This document shows, piece by piece, positions 1-8,364 of a stretch of 39,584 bases of DNA. Source of the stretch: Akkermansiaceae bacterium UBA1518 (GTDB lineage: Bacteria; Verrucomicrobiota; Verrucomicrobiia; Verrucomicrobiales; Akkermansiaceae); assembly GCA_002323895.1 (NCBI GenBank), contig DCQM01000106.1, positions 1 through 39,584 on the forward strand, in the 5' to 3' direction. Below the pieces are notes generated by a model that worked only from the letters and a program-made list of their open reading frames with translations, made no database searches and was not told the DNA's origin. How positions within the stretch are numbered: the first letter of the stretch is position 1; every line of letters begins with the position of its first letter. Both the position numbers and the translations under genes were made by a program.

Positions 1-947
1 GCCTTCCCAGATTCCCGACCGAAAGGATCATCAATGCGAGCGATCGCAAAGAGATCGAGCGACTGTTCATTCAATGCCCCTTCGGTTCGAACAATCCACG
101 CTTCTCGCTCAATTTTATTACTTTCGTCCAGAGCATCGCGAAGGATAATCTTGACCGGTGAATCACTTGCTTCCTCTGGCAATTCAAGAAATCGCATATG
201 CCTAGCCTCAATGGGGAGGCGCACCTCGGCATAGTCTACCGCAAAGATAGAAGCGAGGCTCGTTCCACTGCTAATCGTTTGACTGACTCCGACCATGCGC
301 TGCCGCATTCGGCCATCAAACGGAGCACGAATCTGGCAACGTTCAAGACCACGCTCGGCCTGTTCCAGCTGCGCAGCAGCAGCTTCGACACGAGCTTCTG
401 CCTCGCGTAACTGCGGAACGCGCAGCACGAGTTCGCTGGGCTCCTCTTCGTAACCAAGATCCTCCCAGTCTAAGCGAGCCTGTTTAGCCCGTGTCTGCTC
501 CTGTGCAAGTATCGCAAGCGCTTGGGCTTGTTGCGATTTTGCACTCGCTACCGCTGTTTTGAAATCCGCTTTATCGAGCTCCACGAGAACTGTTCCTTCC
601 TCAAAGTAGGCCCCATCCTCAAACTGAGGATGAGTTGCCACTATTCGCCCACTGACTTGCGAAGTGAGAGTGATTTGGTTGTGTGCCCGGATCACTCCGC
701 TGGTTTCAATCTGCGGTTCAAAATCAACAACAGTCAATTCGATCACTCTCGTCTTTGGCAGTTGGGGTAAACCTCGCTGCCGCTTTTCCCGGACTTCTGG
801 TTGCATCCAGTGATTGAATGCAAACCATCCCGTTCCCAGCAAAATTAGCGGTAGAATCAGACGCCAAACTTTAACAAGAATGCTACCTTTAGTTGCCGAA
901 AGCAGGGTCCTACTTGGACTGGTTTGAGATTCCGTTGATTCTGCCAT
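1..947 (-). CDS. RND efflux periplasmic adaptor (HlyD/MFP family), 3' part cut by window edge
   Basis: Membrane-fusion protein expected to link an inner-membrane RND pump to an outer-membrane channel in the periplasm. About 315 residues are visible and the frame is still open at base 1. The ATG at 947 is preceded by ACGAGGC. Residues about 25-46 form an N-terminal membrane anchor. Then come a lipoyl-like half around residues 80-125 (ending in LVELDKADF), an Ala/Gln/Glu-rich coiled-coil hairpin around 130-205, and the second lipoyl half with the family-typical RAPFDGRM segment, followed by the beta-barrel region. It lies 60 bp downstream of the propeller gene on the same strand, so it is probably the third gene of that operon. 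The pump itself would lie outside the window to the left. The family call is firm; the substrate is unknown. Confidence 0.85.
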   Translation of the reverse strand, partial: MAESTESQTSPSRTLLSATKGSILVKVWRLILPLILLGTGWFAFNHWMQPEVREKRQRGLPQLPKTRVIELTVVDFEPQIETSGVIRAHNQITLTSQVSGRIVATHPQFEDGAYFEEGTVLVELDKADFKTAVASAKSQQAQALAILAQEQTRAKQARLDWEDLGYEEEPSELVLRVPQLREAEARVEAAAAQLEQAERGLERCQIRAPFDGRMRQRMVGVSQTISSGTSLASIFAVDYAEVRLPIEARHMRFLELPEEASDSPVKIILRDALDESNKIEREAWIVRTEGALNEQSLDLFAIARIDDPFGRESGK

Positions 948-1007
948 TTGCCTCGTTCTTTCGTTGAGAAAAGATATCCAGCATTCCTCAACCTTCGATA
1001 AAAAACA

Positions 1008-2609
1008 TCACTTCGATTTACGGAAGGATATTAAGTGTTTTTGCGTGCGGATATAGATTGAATTCCGGTCGATCGCCGGAGTCGTTTCAGATTCTTCGCC
1101 GAGGTCATATGAATGAATCTCCCTAAATTGCCTGCCAGTCGCAACAACCGAGATCACCCCATGACTGGCAACAAGATAAAGGTGCCCGTTTGCATAGACC
1201 GGAGAAGCGGTGCACTGACCTCCAAGGCTCGAAATTCTGTTGCGGTAAATGACCTCGCCATTTTGGGCGTCAGTCGCCGCGAGAACTCCTCCCGCCCGGA
1301 TCAGGTAGATAATCCCATCGTGAAGAAGCGGAGAAGGGATCTCTGGGATATTACGGTTTACCGACCAACTTGCATGAGTCTCGGTAACGTCCCCAGAGCC
1401 ACCCGGACGAACTGCCACGAGAAGTGGTTTCCCGGGCTTGTCCTTGAACCCCTTCATAAACTCCTCCTCACTCCAGGCATGGTCTTTATCTTTATCAAAC
1501 CAGCTTAAGATCCAGTCCACACGTTCCTCACGCTTCTTTAAATCAACAGGCATGGGGAAGCCAAACCCGGGGTGATCAACCGGAAGTTCCGGGCGGAAAG
1601 GAAAGGTAAAAGGCGGCTTCATTTCCGATCTTTCGATCTTACCATTCTTGTTCTTATCAAAGGGGAGAATTGCATCCCAAAAGGGCCTTGGGTTAGTCTC
1701 CGCGTCGCCATCACCACCCCTTCTTGACGAAGAAGCGAAGACATGATCACGATTTGCCACCGGGACCGCGATCGTCTCGCGAGAAAAACCAGTAGCATGC
1801 CACTTCCCCTCGCCTGTTTTCGGATCATAACCATTGAGACGTCCGTCTCCCAAAACGACAAGATCCGTTCCAGTCTTGTGATTCCAAATGATAGGCGTCG
1901 ACCACCCACTGCGAGAAAATGGCCGTGCCGTCTTCCAAGCTTCCTTTCCGGTCGCTTTTTCATAGGCAACGACCTTAGAACGGCTCAACTTGCTGCCAGG
2001 TAGATTTCGGTCGTCATCAAGAACCATAATCACCATTTCACCAAAACCGATCGGCGAGCTTGCCATTCCATACAAGGTCTGGGGAGTTGGAATCGCCTTC
2101 TTCCAAACTTCGTTGCCATCATGGTCGTAGCAAAGCAATCCATACGAACCAAAATAGACGATGATGTATTGTTCATCGACCAGGACAGTTGAAGAAGCCT
2201 GACTCGCGGCACGGTGAACCTTCTCTGTCGCTTCTACTGGAGCGAATCTTCGCCAGAGTTCCTGCCCACTCTGTTTGTCTAAAGCAATTGTCATCAACTC
2301 GCCCTCTCTAACGGCAGTGAGGAAAATCTGGCTCTTCGATAAAACTGGAGACGAAAGCCCTTGTGGAATTAAGACCCGCCAAGCTTCGCAATCTTTCCCA
2401 ACTTGGACGGGTGGTTGACAGCCAACTGCAACTCCGGAACCGTGAGGACCCCGGAAACGATTCCAAACACCTAACTGATCTGCCTTCCCAGAAGAAATCA
2501 GAAAAAGGATAAGGCCAAACACCCTAAAGAATTCCGGTGTCTTTCCTATGATCATGGTTTTCTTGAAGGCCAAGAGATTTTCCCATTTGTTTGATATTAC
2601 TTTCGTCAC
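1008..2609 (-). CDS. secreted PQQ-type beta-propeller protein with two inserted EF-hand-like loops
   Basis: Outer-membrane or periplasmic WD-like propeller of the PQQ_2/BamB type. It has a hydrophobic N-terminal segment (FFRVFGLILFLISSG), then the WNRFRGPHGSG opening usual in verrucomicrobial and planctomycetal propeller proteins, and repeated blades such as VVAYEKATGKEAWK. Between blades, residues 318-329 (DKNKNGKIERSE) match a canonical 12-residue calcium-binding EF-hand loop. Residues 372-383 (DKDKDHAWSEEE) form a second loop with His in place of the usual Gly6. The longest frame starts at a GTG with AAGGA four bases upstream; an ATG 18 codons later (2555) would give a tidier signal peptide. 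It is 46 bp from the ABC transporter gene and 60 bp from the adaptor gene. PQQ binding itself is not shown; most such propellers are structural or ligand-binding. Confidence 0.8.
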   Translation of the reverse strand: MTKVISNKWENLLAFKKTMIIGKTPEFFRVFGLILFLISSGKADQLGVWNRFRGPHGSGVAVGCQPPVQVGKDCEAWRVLIPQGLSSPVLSKSQIFLTAVREGELMTIALDKQSGQELWRRFAPVEATEKVHRAASQASSTVLVDEQYIIVYFGSYGLLCYDHDGNEVWKKAIPTPQTLYGMASSPIGFGEMVIMVLDDDRNLPGSKLSRSKVVAYEKATGKEAWKTARPFSRSGWSTPIIWNHKTGTDLVVLGDGRLNGYDPKTGEGKWHATGFSRETIAVPVANRDHVFASSSRRGGDGDAETNPRPFWDAILPFDKNKNGKIERSEMKPPFTFPFRPELPVDHPGFGFPMPVDLKKREERVDWILSWFDKDKDHAWSEEEFMKGFKDKPGKPLLVAVRPGGSGDVTETHASWSVNRNIPEIPSPLLHDGIIYLIRAGGVLAATDAQNGEVIYRNRISSLGGQCTASPVYANGHLYLVASHGVISVVATGRQFREIHSYDLGEESETTPAIDRNSIYIRTQKHLISFRKSK

Positions 2610-2655
2610 CTATTCCTTAATACATCGTCACTAACCAAGAAATGCGAACCATAAT

Positions 2656-4455
2656 TTACCGAAGAACAGAAATCTGGTTCGCTTCTTCCACTTCCCAACG
2701 CAAATATGCTTCAGCATAGGCCGAGCAACTTTCAACCAGATCATGATGGGCGCCATCTGCAGCCAATTTCCCCTGATCAAAAAAGAGGATGCGCGGAGCC
2801 TGACGAAGAAGATCAATACGGTGAGTCACGAGAACCGTAGTCCCTCCACTCTCTCTTGAGCGTGTCAAAACTGCGTCGTGAATTAAAAATTCGCTTTCGG
2901 GCTCCACTGAGGCGGTTGGCTCATCAAGCAAGAGGATACGCGGCGTGGCTAGAAAAGCTCGTGCTAGGCTCAGTCGCTGACGCTGACCTCCCGAAAGTTT
3001 CACTCCGTTTTGCCCGACCTGCGTTTCATAACCTTTCTGTAAAGACAGAATAAAATCATGGGCATTAGCCTTCTTGGCAGCAGAGAAAACTGCATCCTTC
3101 GTGGCAGCTGGATCACCATAAATCAGGTTCTCCCATATTGTGCCATCGAAAAGGTAATGGTCCTGCCCCACATATCCGATTTTCTTGCGAAGCGAGTCGA
3201 GGGTCACCATTTTGATTTGGGCGTCATCAATCGTAACCGAGCCAGAATCGACATCATAAAAGCGGGGAATTAAATTGAGAAGCGTGCTTTTCCCTGAACC
3301 ACTCCCCCCGGCAACCGCCACAAACTCGCCGGCTTTGATCGAAAAACTAACCTGCTTCAAAATAGGCTTTCCTTGGAGATACGAGAAACTCACCTCATTA
3401 AAATCGATTGCTCCATTCACGTTTTCCAATGATCTGGCCCCCGGCTTATTTTTGATGGAAATCGGTTCATCGAGAAGCTCCATGATACGTGTAGCCGCTG
3501 CTCGAGCTCTCTGGAGAATGTCACTCGTTTGGGCAATCGTCCGAATAGGACTTTGAAGGCGCCACCAAAAACCACGATAAGCCAGAAGAGCTCCAAGTGA
3601 AAAGAGGCTACTGTCGTTCATGATGAGCCACGCTCCAAGGCCCAGCATGATGAGATTATTAATAAAGCCAAAAACAGAAACGATTGGAAAATACGTATTA
3701 CGAAGCCGGCTTGCCTTAACACTTGAATCATAAAACTGATCGGCATTCTCCCGAAACTCCTCGGTTTCATGCTTCCTCCGGCCAAATGATTGAGTGACCA
3801 AAATCCCAGCTAATCGATCCTGCACGAAGGATCCAATATTCCCGAGCTTCTTCCGCACTCCGGCATAGAGTGATTTGACCCTACGATTGTATTTTCGGAT
3901 AAAAATAAAAGCGAAGGCGAGCGGGATAATAGACGCCGCACCAACCACCGGACTGATCCAGAGAACCATTCCCGCCACCACGATAAAAGTGACGAACTCC
4001 TCCATCAATGCAGTCAGTCCCTGTAAGACCGATTGCTCCATCGCATCCACGTCACTAGTGATACGAGTGACCAGCTCACCAGTCCTACAATTCCGGTGGT
4101 AAGCTAGTGACTGTTCTTGAAACTTAGAAAAAAGCTCGGCCCGAATATCTCGAACAAAAGCCTGACCCGTCTTTTCAAGGAGGTAGCTCTGAACGGCACC
4201 CGCAGCAATTCCGATGAGATAGCTCGCGAGCATAATAGAGAGCCACATCACGAGAACATCGGATGTGAGGGTCTGATCAACTAAAGCGTCAGCTACAAAT
4301 CCCCAAACTAAAGGATGGAAGTTCACGAAAGGAACTGCAAAGACAAGGAGGGTCAGAGCCCATCCGATTCGTCTGCGATATGGGCGTAGACGTGCCCATA
4401 TTCGCCCCGCCAATTCACGATCGCTCAGTTCATAGTGAAAATCCTTATCCGCCAT
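2656..4455 (-). CDS. ABC transporter, fused permease/ATPase (MsbA-like exporter)
   Basis: Half-size exporter of 599 residues that would work as a homodimer in the inner membrane. The N-terminal half (about residues 25-315) holds six predicted membrane spans of the type-1 exporter fold. The C-terminal half is a complete ATPase: Walker A GGSGSGKST near residue 382, Q-loop VGQDHYLFDG, signature LSGGQ near 485, Walker B ILLLDEP near 508 and switch His in VTHR near 541. The D-loop reads ASVEPESE instead of the common SALDxESE, a conservative Asp-to-Glu variant. All residues needed for ATP hydrolysis are present. It is first in a probable operon with the propeller protein and adaptor. The substrate could be lipid, drug or peptide; nothing in the sequence decides it. 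Confidence 0.92.
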   Translation of the reverse strand: MADKDFHYELSDRELAGRIWARLRPYRRRIGWALTLLVFAVPFVNFHPLVWGFVADALVDQTLTSDVLVMWLSIMLASYLIGIAAGAVQSYLLEKTGQAFVRDIRAELFSKFQEQSLAYHRNCRTGELVTRITSDVDAMEQSVLQGLTALMEEFVTFIVVAGMVLWISPVVGAASIIPLAFAFIFIRKYNRRVKSLYAGVRKKLGNIGSFVQDRLAGILVTQSFGRRKHETEEFRENADQFYDSSVKASRLRNTYFPIVSVFGFINNLIMLGLGAWLIMNDSSLFSLGALLAYRGFWWRLQSPIRTIAQTSDILQRARAAATRIMELLDEPISIKNKPGARSLENVNGAIDFNEVSFSYLQGKPILKQVSFSIKAGEFVAVAGGSGSGKSTLLNLIPRFYDVDSGSVTIDDAQIKMVTLDSLRKKIGYVGQDHYLFDGTIWENLIYGDPAATKDAVFSAAKKANAHDFILSLQKGYETQVGQNGVKLSGGQRQRLSLARAFLATPRILLLDEPTASVEPESEFLIHDAVLTRSRESGGTTVLVTHRIDLLRQAPRILFFDQGKLAADGAHHDLVESCSAYAEAYLRWEVEEANQISVLR

Positions 4456-4684
4456 CGCGACTACTCTAATGCGGGATTTCGGTTGGGCAGGCAGAATGAT
4501 TCGTTTTTCTCATAAAGAAATCTGATCACGACGAAAGGACTAAAGCCAGCACGCTCTTGGGGCTTGGTTAAAGATAAGTATTAATCAATATATAACTCAA
4601 TCCCTACGATCCCCACCCACCTTTCATTCCGCCAAAGGAATACGCCGATAAATTTAGAGTTGCAAATCGCAAAGACCAAAAGAA

Positions 4685-6847
4685 CTAGAACCTCCATGTC
4701 CAACCCACTTTGGCTACCGCCTCTCTGCCCGAGCTTTCATAGCGCCGCTCCGGTCCCATTTTAGTCAGACTCTGATTCACCACAAAGTAAACATTACTCC
4801 CCGGTTTCACCGTCCACCTCACGCGCCCATTGATTCCGACTTTCTCCGATAAATTGTCATATTGCAAATCGGTCGTCAAAAGTAGTTCCGTTGTCGGTGT
4901 CCACTGTAGCGCACCATTCACCACGAAGGTTTCAAAGTCCCCTCCAGGCAGTTGATTCCATTCGTTATTCACCGAAACGCGCGTGGCCCATTGCGGGCTT
5001 GGTTTCCAAAACATCTCCAGATCAATTCCCTGGCTCTGCCCTCCCAGGTATTCCCCTGCACTCAGTTTTAATCTGGACCCCCATCTCCAGGACGAAGGCG
5101 TGCTAAACCCACCAAATACTCGCGTGTGCCGATAATCACCCACGGGAATAATCACACCATCTAAGATCTCAAAATCTTCCAAGAAGCGCTCGCGTTCGTG
5201 CTCAATACCCGCATTGTATTCACCTCCACCCTTCCTCTCAAAAGTCACGTCAAATTCAAAATCCTCCGATAAAACCTGTCCTTCCAAATCAGCATCAAAA
5301 CCAGCCGAGAAATCAAAATCAATCTCGTTCCAATTCCTCCCACCCGACTCAAATTCATACGAGAAGAACGAAGAAAATTCGTAGATTCCCGGTCTCCTCA
5401 CAAATCCCATCGCTGGATCCAAATCCTTACCCACTCGCTGTAGTCCCACCCGCATGTAGAGAGGATTGTTTGGGTAGATCCCAGTCAACCCCCACCCGTA
5501 GTCATCCAAACCATCACCGTTCGTCTGCATTAACCAGCCAATCAATTCGCCTGTTTTTCCATCTCTACCTAGATAGCTACTATCTTTCAGATAAAAATCT
5601 AAACCATAGGTACGGGCCGACCCATTACCGCGAGGATCACCATCTGTCACGATCACTCCCACCTGGGACTCTTCGAATAAATCGTAGGTCACCCGGCCCG
5701 CAAATACGTCATCAGCTTCCAACACCCCTTTTCCTTCCAATCCCACTCCAAGCAAACCCAGGTTCCAATTCCCCACTTTCCCTGTCAACTTCCCACCCAT
5801 CTCAATTGGCACGCGCTCACCATTCCCCGACAATCCGATTGTCCGCGAATGAAAAGGAAGCGGGCTCTTCCGGATTCCACCAAAGCGAAAATAGCGTGCA
5901 TCCTCCAAGAAAAAGGCCCGCTTTTCAGGGAAGAAAAGAGGAAATCTTGTGGTGTTCACCACCCGTTTATCCACCTCCGTGTCTGCAAAATCTGTCTGCC
6001 AACTCAGGGTCGTAGTCAATGATGGTGTAACCCTAAAAAAAGCATCAATTGACGGTTCAATTTCAAAGGTATTCGCCCCACCCGTTTCCTCCCGCCAACG
6101 CGATACCAGTGAAGGTCGCACATCCAGTCCCAGGCCAGTCTTTAAATCCCGCATCCCAGTGATCCGCCCCGCTCCCTCCAATGCATAAAGCAATTTTTTT
6201 CGCGTTGGCGATGCCCAGCGTAACTTCTCTTCCTTCCGCCTGATCACGCGCTCAACATTAAATCCCCAGCTTTCCTGATTCGGATCGAAGGCAATACTTC
6301 GAAACGGAATCTCAACCTCTGCCACCCAGCCTTCGGCAGTGACACGGGTCCTAACATCCCAAATACAATCCCACTCCATTTCCGGACGGTTTCCTGAGCG
6401 CACAATTCCATCCCCTCTCGACCCCCCCGCTGCAATCCCAAAAAAATACCCCTCAGTTCCGCGCGCAAACGGATCGATTACGATTCTCAGTCGATCATCC
6501 CCCGAACCTGTGGAGTCCCTCCTCCGGTCCCTAGCTAAGACCTTCGCGGGAGTTCGGTCAAAACACCTTACTCCTAGATATAAAGCTTCATCCGTGCGCA
6601 TCAGCAAAACTTCCGTCCGCTCCGTTGCCTCTTTCCCTTCGCGGGGCTCCACCTGCCCAAAATTCCCGATCTTCTTCGCCCGCATCCATTCCTCCTCATT
6701 CAAAACTCCATCAATCACCGGCTTGTCCTTAATCTGCTGAACTACCACTGAAGGTTGTGGATTTCCCGCCTGAGCATTTTCCAAACAACTGATCAGCACC
6801 ATAAAGACCACGACGATCCCACATTTCACCCGCAATCTTACGCACAT
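4685..6847 (-). CDS. CBM9-like domain plus DUF5916 outer-membrane beta-barrel protein
   Basis: Probable outer-membrane protein of 720 residues. The ATG at 6847 is chosen because the following residues form a signal peptide (CGIVVVFMVLISCLENAQA); the frame runs on upstream, but only to a TTG with no signal sequence behind it. Residues about 30-225 resemble carbohydrate-binding family 9 (VIDGVLNEEEW, then ALYLGVRCFD and VEIPFRSI). The rest matches the DUF5916 pattern (RFPLFFPEKRAFFLEDARYF) followed by amphipathic strands and a terminal Trp-Arg-Phe, as expected for a barrel recognised by the BAM machinery. Known relatives are uncharacterised; a role in binding or importing glycan fragments is inferred from the CBM9-like part and the neighbouring DUF1080 and sulfatase genes. 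It appears to be transcribed alone: 229 bp lie downstream and 474 bp upstream. Confidence 0.8.
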   Translation of the reverse strand: MCVRLRVKCGIVVVFMVLISCLENAQAGNPQPSVVVQQIKDKPVIDGVLNEEEWMRAKKIGNFGQVEPREGKEATERTEVLLMRTDEALYLGVRCFDRTPAKVLARDRRRDSTGSGDDRLRIVIDPFARGTEGYFFGIAAGGSRGDGIVRSGNRPEMEWDCIWDVRTRVTAEGWVAEVEIPFRSIAFDPNQESWGFNVERVIRRKEEKLRWASPTRKKLLYALEGAGRITGMRDLKTGLGLDVRPSLVSRWREETGGANTFEIEPSIDAFFRVTPSLTTTLSWQTDFADTEVDKRVVNTTRFPLFFPEKRAFFLEDARYFRFGGIRKSPLPFHSRTIGLSGNGERVPIEMGGKLTGKVGNWNLGLLGVGLEGKGVLEADDVFAGRVTYDLFEESQVGVIVTDGDPRGNGSARTYGLDFYLKDSSYLGRDGKTGELIGWLMQTNGDGLDDYGWGLTGIYPNNPLYMRVGLQRVGKDLDPAMGFVRRPGIYEFSSFFSYEFESGGRNWNEIDFDFSAGFDADLEGQVLSEDFEFDVTFERKGGGEYNAGIEHERERFLEDFEILDGVIIPVGDYRHTRVFGGFSTPSSWRWGSRLKLSAGEYLGGQSQGIDLEMFWKPSPQWATRVSVNNEWNQLPGGDFETFVVNGALQWTPTTELLLTTDLQYDNLSEKVGINGRVRWTVKPGSNVYFVVNQSLTKMGPERRYESSGREAVAKVGWTWRF

Positions 6848-7321
6848 ATTTGTCAATAATATCAACCGGTCACTCCAAGACACCACACACACAAAAGAAT
6901 CCAACTTGATTTTTTTCCCGCCCTTACCGGCGTGAGCTAGCACCCTCATAGAAAACAATCAATCGTTGTTTGGATACGGTCGCGCTTTTGCATAACCTGC
7001 GATTAGATGTTGATAGACTACCGAAAAATCGGGCGCCCCTCGCTTGCCCTTATTCCAGTAGAGATCAGTCATTCTTCATCAGTGCGAAATCCTTCTCAGA
7101 AAAGTCAAAAATTATCCGTAGCAGCTGCAAACTTAAGTTTTATAGATCGCTAACTCGCAACACTGTGTGTCTCTCGAAAAGGACTATCAGCGATGCCTTT
7201 CTACCCCTAATTTGAAACCATGTGGTCGCTAATCTATTCGCAACTTTCTCTTAGACTTCTTGATAAAGATCATCGTCACCAGAATAAAAACGATGACCAA
7301 AAATCGCGCAATCTTTTAGCC
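6848..7321. other. intergenic region with no supported gene
   Basis: This 474-bp stretch separates two minus-strand genes. Short frames on both strands have no family signal, no signal peptide and no good ribosome site, so none is called. It should hold the promoter of the DUF5916 gene and the 3' end of the DUF1080 transcript. The only structure I see is the hairpin at 7270-7296. Confidence 0.5.
7270..7296 (-). terminator. weak hairpin downstream of DUF1080 gene
   Basis: TCATCGT (7270-7276) pairs perfectly with ACGATGA (7290-7296) around a 13-base loop, about 26 bases past the stop of the minus-strand DUF1080 gene. Read on the minus strand it is followed by ATCTTTATC, which is not a strong T-tract. 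It may be a weak terminator or an mRNA 3'-end stabiliser. Confidence 0.25.
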
Positions 7322-8095
7322 TTATTTTCCGGGAAGCTTGGTCCTTGGCACCACCAACTTGCGCGCCCAGATGTTCCGAAAGCGAACTGGATTACCATGA
7401 TCCTGAAGTGAGAGTCCGCCTGACTTCGCCTTTCCACCTTCTTGCACTGCGAATTGCGTCACAATCCCATTGTGTAAGACAGTAATCGATCCCGGTTGAA
7501 TCACTTTTCCGTCGGCACCCTTCTTCTCTCGAATACAAATCACATCGTAAGTTTGCCATTTACCCGGCCCACGACTCGCGTTCACTAAGGTGACACTTCT
7601 TTGATAAAGCGAGGAAGCCTGGCCATCGGGATAGGTATCATTTTTAAATGAGTCGAGCACCTGCACTTCGGGATACCCTCCAATGAAGACGCCACTATTG
7701 CCCCGTCCCTGACTATTCCCCTTCACTTCAGCGGGAGTGCACCACTCAATATGCCACTGGCAATCTCCCTCAACCTGATTACGAGTTTGAATCGATCCAG
7801 TTCCTCGCACCACCTCCATAAAACCATCCTTCACCTGCCAATTAGCACCATCATTTCCATCTTTTGCACGGCCCTTCCATTTCGAAAGATCACGCCCATC
7901 AAAAAAGACAATAGCGTCAGATGGCACTGCGCCGGGTTTGGCATCGGTGGTGTGACCTGGAGGTGTCACGACTGCCGGGCGTTCATTCTTGACCTGTTCC
8001 TTGTTCCAACGCCCCGCGTCGGAGACAGCGACTTGAGCTTGGAGAGGAGACAGGTTAGCCAAAAAAGGAGTCAAAGTCAGAAGGTGATATTTCAT
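7322..8095 (-). CDS. secreted DUF1080 / 3-keto-disaccharide hydrolase family protein
   Basis: Secreted protein of 257 residues built on the concanavalin-like DUF1080 (PF06439) fold, now often annotated as 3-keto-disaccharide hydrolase. The ATG at 8095 starts a clear signal peptide (YHLLTLTPFLANLSPLQA); the frame extends 40 codons further upstream without plausible signal. The family opening FFDGRDLSKWKG and closing segment GNPVRFRNIWARKL are present, with GNSGVFIGGYPEVQVLDS in the middle. It is divergent from the DUF1080-sulfatase fusion, separated by 269 bp, so the two may share regulation. The family call is firm; hydrolase activity is not proven for most members and the substrate is unknown. 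Confidence 0.85.
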   Translation of the reverse strand: MKYHLLTLTPFLANLSPLQAQVAVSDAGRWNKEQVKNERPAVVTPPGHTTDAKPGAVPSDAIVFFDGRDLSKWKGRAKDGNDGANWQVKDGFMEVVRGTGSIQTRNQVEGDCQWHIEWCTPAEVKGNSQGRGNSGVFIGGYPEVQVLDSFKNDTYPDGQASSLYQRSVTLVNASRGPGKWQTYDVICIREKKGADGKVIQPGSITVLHNGIVTQFAVQEGGKAKSGGLSLQDHGNPVRFRNIWARKLVVPRTKLPGK

Positions 8096-8280
8096 AGAAA
8101 CTGGGTTTAAATAGGAACGATCAGATTGATCACTTATAATTACGCCCGATTTGACTTCTACTTTCAAACCCACTTTAGGAATTAGAAGCCTCTCCTTATA
8201 CCGCCTGGGCACCACTGTCGATGAGACCCCTTTGAGTAAGGAAGCTCCGGTATTAGCTCTATCACCTTAAAATTTAGAAC

Positions 8281-8300
8281 CCTACAACCTGAGGTGTAGG
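8281..8300. repeat. short inverted repeat in divergent promoter region
   Basis: CCTACA (8281-8286) and TGTAGG (8295-8300) form a near-palindrome around an 8-base centre, 65 bp upstream of the sulfatase-fusion start in the shared divergent intergenic region. It could be an operator, but arms this short arise by chance. Confidence 0.2.
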
Positions 8301-8364
8301 TAGAATAAGTAAAAGTCGTGTTTTATCGATGGAACTCACGCGAAAAATCAGGTGAGATCGCCAG

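Noticed and set aside
5470..6015. 181-codon plus-strand frame inside the DUF5916 gene
   Set aside because: Antisense to a well-supported coding region; Pro-, Ser- and His-rich translation of the kind produced by reading opposite a biased gene.
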